Positions 60,531-64,000 of a DNA stretch of 64,000 nt are shown here, in pieces. Within the stretch, counting starts at the first letter, position 1. Each line of letters starts with the position of its first letter. The position numbers and the translations under genes are program-made. This DNA comes from Ceratodon purpureus (taxonomy: Eukaryota; Streptophyta; Bryopsida; Pseudoditrichales; Ditrichaceae), in NCBI GenBank assembly GCA_014871385.1, contig CM026426.1:17050183-17114182 (forward strand), given 5' to 3'. The notes under the pieces were generated by a model. It did no database searches. It saw nothing but the letters and a program-made list of their open reading frames with translations, and was not told where the DNA came from.

Positions 60531-63500
60531 GTAATTATGTTGCTATTATATTGTTTTAGATCTTCTTACAACCTTTATGTTTACCTTTTATACAAATCTA
60601 ATTTTTTGGAGACCACATCTTTTATTCCAATTTATTTATTTATTTATTTTTTCCCCGACAAAGTTCAGTTTTTGCGTTCTTATTGTAGGTGATTATATTT
60701 CCATGAAATTTTTATTTTCCTCTACATGGACCAAGATACACATGAACTATTGAAGTAGAGTTCCGAATAGACAAGAAATACAAAACTATACACTACACCA
60801 AAACTTTAGTCCCATTCAGTTGTAAAGAAGTGAGTGTAAAGAAAATGTGCGATGTTGAGTTTGCTCACAGCCATGATGTAAAATACAGAGACGGGTTTAG
60901 GAGCGAATGAAATTGGTGGTGGAATAAGGACCCTTCAAAAATGGCCCGCACTGATGTGGCATGAAAAGAAGGGAAGGACTTGAAGACAAGTGCGTCAAGG
61001 AAAGGGCGTGAAGTGAAGGGAGGGGCGGGAGCCAAGGTGGCGGATGGTGGCGGTGGGGTCCCAGGAGGGCGGTGGTACAGCTCGGGGGAAGGGACGCGTG
61101 GACTGGCAGTGCGGGTGGATGCCACGGGCCTGGGGTACTGGAATTGCCCTGGCGGGCTGGACCCCGCATCCTCTACAGTAACCGTCGGGGTCACTGTGGG
61201 AGGGTTCGGAGAGGGCACGGGACCCTAGCTCCCCTCCAGGGTGTGCTCCGCTGGGGTCGCCCCTGCAGGAGTGGGTCGGGACTGTATCCCCTGCCCTTGG
61301 ACTTGTTTTTTTAAATTTCACCTTCTAATTCATATCTTATGTTTTTTGCATGTGATTGCAATTTTTATTTTTTTTATATTGAAGGGAATGTTATGAAAAA
61401 TAATTTGACCGTTTGGATTGTCAAGTTCGACGAATATGAGTGAGAAAAAAAATAAAACAAAATCACTTGGAAGAATTGAACATTTGGGGATGTTGTGATT
61501 GCAACCTTTTTTTGAGTACGTTATAATTGTCCAATAAGTCTGAAATTTGGTACACTTGTACCTAACATAACATTAATTCTGAATATCAAAAACCTCCAAC
61601 TTTGCTAGTGTATAAATCTCAATACACAAGGAGTCAATCCTTGCTGATCCGTTTGGGCACCCTTCAAAAAAAACAAATTTGGAACTTCAAATGCTATAAT
61701 CTATCAATCTGTACGGTCAAAAGAGCCCAAATTTTTACAGCACTCTAAATACCAATCCCTTTATTAGATCCTACGGTTCAAAGTCTAAAAATAACTTTTT
61801 TTTTGTTCACACCATCTATAACAAAAACGGCAGTTTTAGACTAACTTCCTAGAAACATAGTCAAAGAACTTTAGGGGTTAATGATTTATCTTTGAATGTT
61901 GTGATTCCCCAAATGACAAACAATCTATCTTCAAAATTTGGAGACATTATTGAAGACCAAAGTAAATGTTAGATTTTACGGTTACAACAATTAGTTTTAG
62001 TAATAAAATTATCTTTTATCTTCTTTTTACACAACAACCTAATTTAGCACCAAACTCCCTTTTTAGCCCTTTTTATCATAGGATCCAAAAAATGCCAACA
62101 ATCCGTCTTTTCAAATCAATAGTCTCCTTATAGAAAGCAGGGATAGACTTTCCCCTTCTATTACCCTCAATTTCTGCCATCTCTTCACCTCTTTCAGAAT
62201 TGTCGTCCAATCACATTGCCAGTCAAGCATCTTTTGACCTGTGGATGGAGTAACTTACTATCTTCACCTTAGACTTCCCCTTTAAGAGTTAACAAAACAC
62301 ACTTCCAATTCAATACTATCCAACAAATATATAAATAAATAAATTATTTAATTAATTAAAAAAATAAATAAATAAATAATCTTTTCCACACCGATGCTCA
62401 CGTCAATCCCAAACATTCTCACGAACAATAAACCTCGCCCTTGTCTTATTGACAAGACAGACCGTACCCCTCTTCCTTCCTTCCATAATTCTAATTTTAA
62501 GGGAACATGTAGTACATTTTTAGTTATTTTTATATTTTTAATGGAACCATGGACTTCAAATTACTTAAGAGTAACGCGCTCAATTAATATTAGATTTATT
62601 TTAATTTATTTTTTTAAGTTTTAATTTTTTTTCATGAACAAAATATTTATAGGATGTTTTTGGCCCCTCCAATGGGAACGTTGCTGGAGGGCCAATGACG
62701 AGGGCGAGGTTTATCGGCGGGTAAACATTCCTTCCATCTTCCAAGGTAGGCCAATGCCATGAGCCCAGTTAATGCCACCTAAAATGTCCTTATTAGGTCA
62801 CGATTCCGGAGAACACGAAATGCAACCACCGAAATCTAAGAGCCCCGTAGCAATGGGCGTAAAAACCAGAGAACGCGATTTGCCATGTAGCGAAGGGTAG
62901 GGTTGGTGGGCCCGCGCCTCGGCGGTCACCGCGCATGTCCACGTCGAATGCGTCGGTTTTGCCCTCCGCCACGTTGTCCCCGTAAAACCCAGACCTAGTA
63001 AATTCGCAATGTCACGTAACACTGTCCTCCGCTTATCGAGACACTGCCTAGAACGGAACACTACCGAGACTCTGTGACAGTGCCCGATGAAAACATTGCA
63101 CTTTTCTGCCCGACCAAAAAAACACTGCGGGCAACATCAAAGTCCGTGAGAGTAGGGTTGTGGGCGGGGGGGGGGGGTGGGGGGGTCTCCAAAAGGCCAT
63201 GTAAGCCTGCCCAAATTAGGTGTACCCCCTGCCCAAAGCCCCTCTGCCGCTGGCAGCGGATGCCAGAATTGCTGCCCGCACAGTTAACAAGAGTTCTTGG
63301 TGGCGCACAGTTAACAAAGGTCCTCGGAATATACTATCTGACATGAGGTGGTCGGCTCGGGGTTTGGTCCCAACTGGCAGATTGCTGTCAGCGCGCCACT
63401 GTAGCAATGCCCGACACACGCCCTTTGCGAAGGTCATTGGTTCGACCCCCCGCGGCGGCGTTGCTGGCACCACGGTGGCACGAGTGCGACCACGTCGAAA

Positions 63501-64000
63501 AGTACGTGGGCAGGCCCCATTTTTTTCTCTCACGTGCCGCTTACACGACCTTTTTCAGACCTGTTTTTGCACGTAATGAATGCGCAATGATGAGGCCCGT
63601 ACGTGATGAGGTGATATCTTCCTTCTTACGCATTAATGATGAATTCAGGTTCTGGGAGGGTGGACCAAGTGAAGACCCAGAAAAGAGAGGTAATGTATCT
63701 GACCTAAACTTCTTCTCTCAGTTTTGTGCCCTCTCATTTGCAAATTGAATTCCATAAGCATGGTAGATAGAACGGGTGGATTTGTTGGCTTCCGCATTGT
63801 TAGAAGGAGCGACATCGAAGCCTCCCGAAAATAGGAGGTGTGTTTCTGGACTATATCCAAGTATGTGGCGCATAAAAACCCTCTTTTGCATATCCTAGGT
63901 TCCATGCTGTTTAGGGTTGCTGTGAATATACGTTGTTGAAGTTGCCGTTTTGTTTATTTCTTACAAATTCAAAAGTTTAGGGTTACGTTTGTGCGTCTCC
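60531..64000. other. No gene recognised
   Basis: Begins with the continuing 3' sequence of the piggyBac element. A GC-rich stretch at 60,990-61,310 is open on both strands, without domains. 61,320-62,640 is AT-rich with AATA repeats near 62,330-62,380. A G-run lies at 63,160-63,185. The open frames at 62,798-63,061 and 63,216-63,905 show no recognisable family. Confidence 0.5.
63393..63465 (+). other. tRNA-related (SINE-like) sequence
   Basis: A perfect B-box-like GGTTCGACCCC at 63,439 is preceded by TAGCAATGCCCG (weak A box) and a possible anticodon arm CCTTTGCGAAGG. The acceptor stem does not pair by eye. Probably a tRNA-derived SINE head. Confidence 0.3.

Noticed and set aside
63220-63576. 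Overlapping open frames on both strands around 63.2-63.6 kb as genes
   Set aside because: No domains, and a tRNA-like SINE signature lies inside them.

Overview
This is about 64 kb of nuclear DNA from a streptophyte, either a land plant or a charophyte alga. The evidence is a four-exon cytosolic ribosomal protein S18 gene of plant type with a telo-box upstream, a plant-type DD39D mariner, SWIM-type MULEs and a plant SUVR4-like SET domain. I lean towards a large repeat-rich charophyte genome such as Chara; that is a guess from the texture of the sequence. RPS18 (22,484-23,652) is the only clearly healthy host gene. Nearly everything else is nested transposable elements.

Layout: 0.5-4.6 kb, minus strand, a multi-exon gene joining a ParB-like motif to an N6/N4 DNA-methyltransferase-like C-terminus. 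7.8-11.4 kb, a decayed MULE transposase. 11.8-14.2 kb, a decayed protein that looks like another transposase. 15.1-20.4 kb, a left-truncated copy of an element that carries a SET gene facing a DDE transposase. 20.4-22.0 kb, a 5'-truncated mariner. 22.4-23.7 kb, RPS18. 26.0-31.7 kb, a MULE with terminal inverted repeats of about 330 bp. 31.7-33.5 kb, the tail of a LINE-like element with RNase H. From 34.8 kb to beyond 60.5 kb, a piggyBac-like element that has been split twice.

The main discovery is inside the piggyBac. The first insertion is an 11,303-bp hAT element (37,430-48,732) with CAGGGTTGT inverted ends and a perfect 8-bp target duplication, TATGACGG. Besides its transposase it carries a protein-kinase-like gene and an intact 793-residue coiled-coil/RING-H2 gene. 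The second is an 11,416-bp element (49,106-60,521) with 21-bp inverted ends (one mismatch) and a 4-bp duplication, ACTA. It carries a coiled-coil/RING-H2 gene, a SUVR4-like histone methyltransferase and a divergent DDE transposase. The element at 15.1-20.4 kb is its sibling, about 40 kb away. Two unrelated DNA transposons therefore carry similar RING accessory proteins, and one also carries a SET methyltransferase of a family that deposits silencing marks.

Most element genes are broken by stops that look like C-to-T changes (CAG to TAG, CGA to TGA, CAA to TAA, TGG to TAG). Six can be checked directly between the two sibling copies. The siblings also alternate between nearly identical and clearly diverged blocks, which suggests gene conversion. 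Intron and frameshift placements in the decayed genes are approximate.
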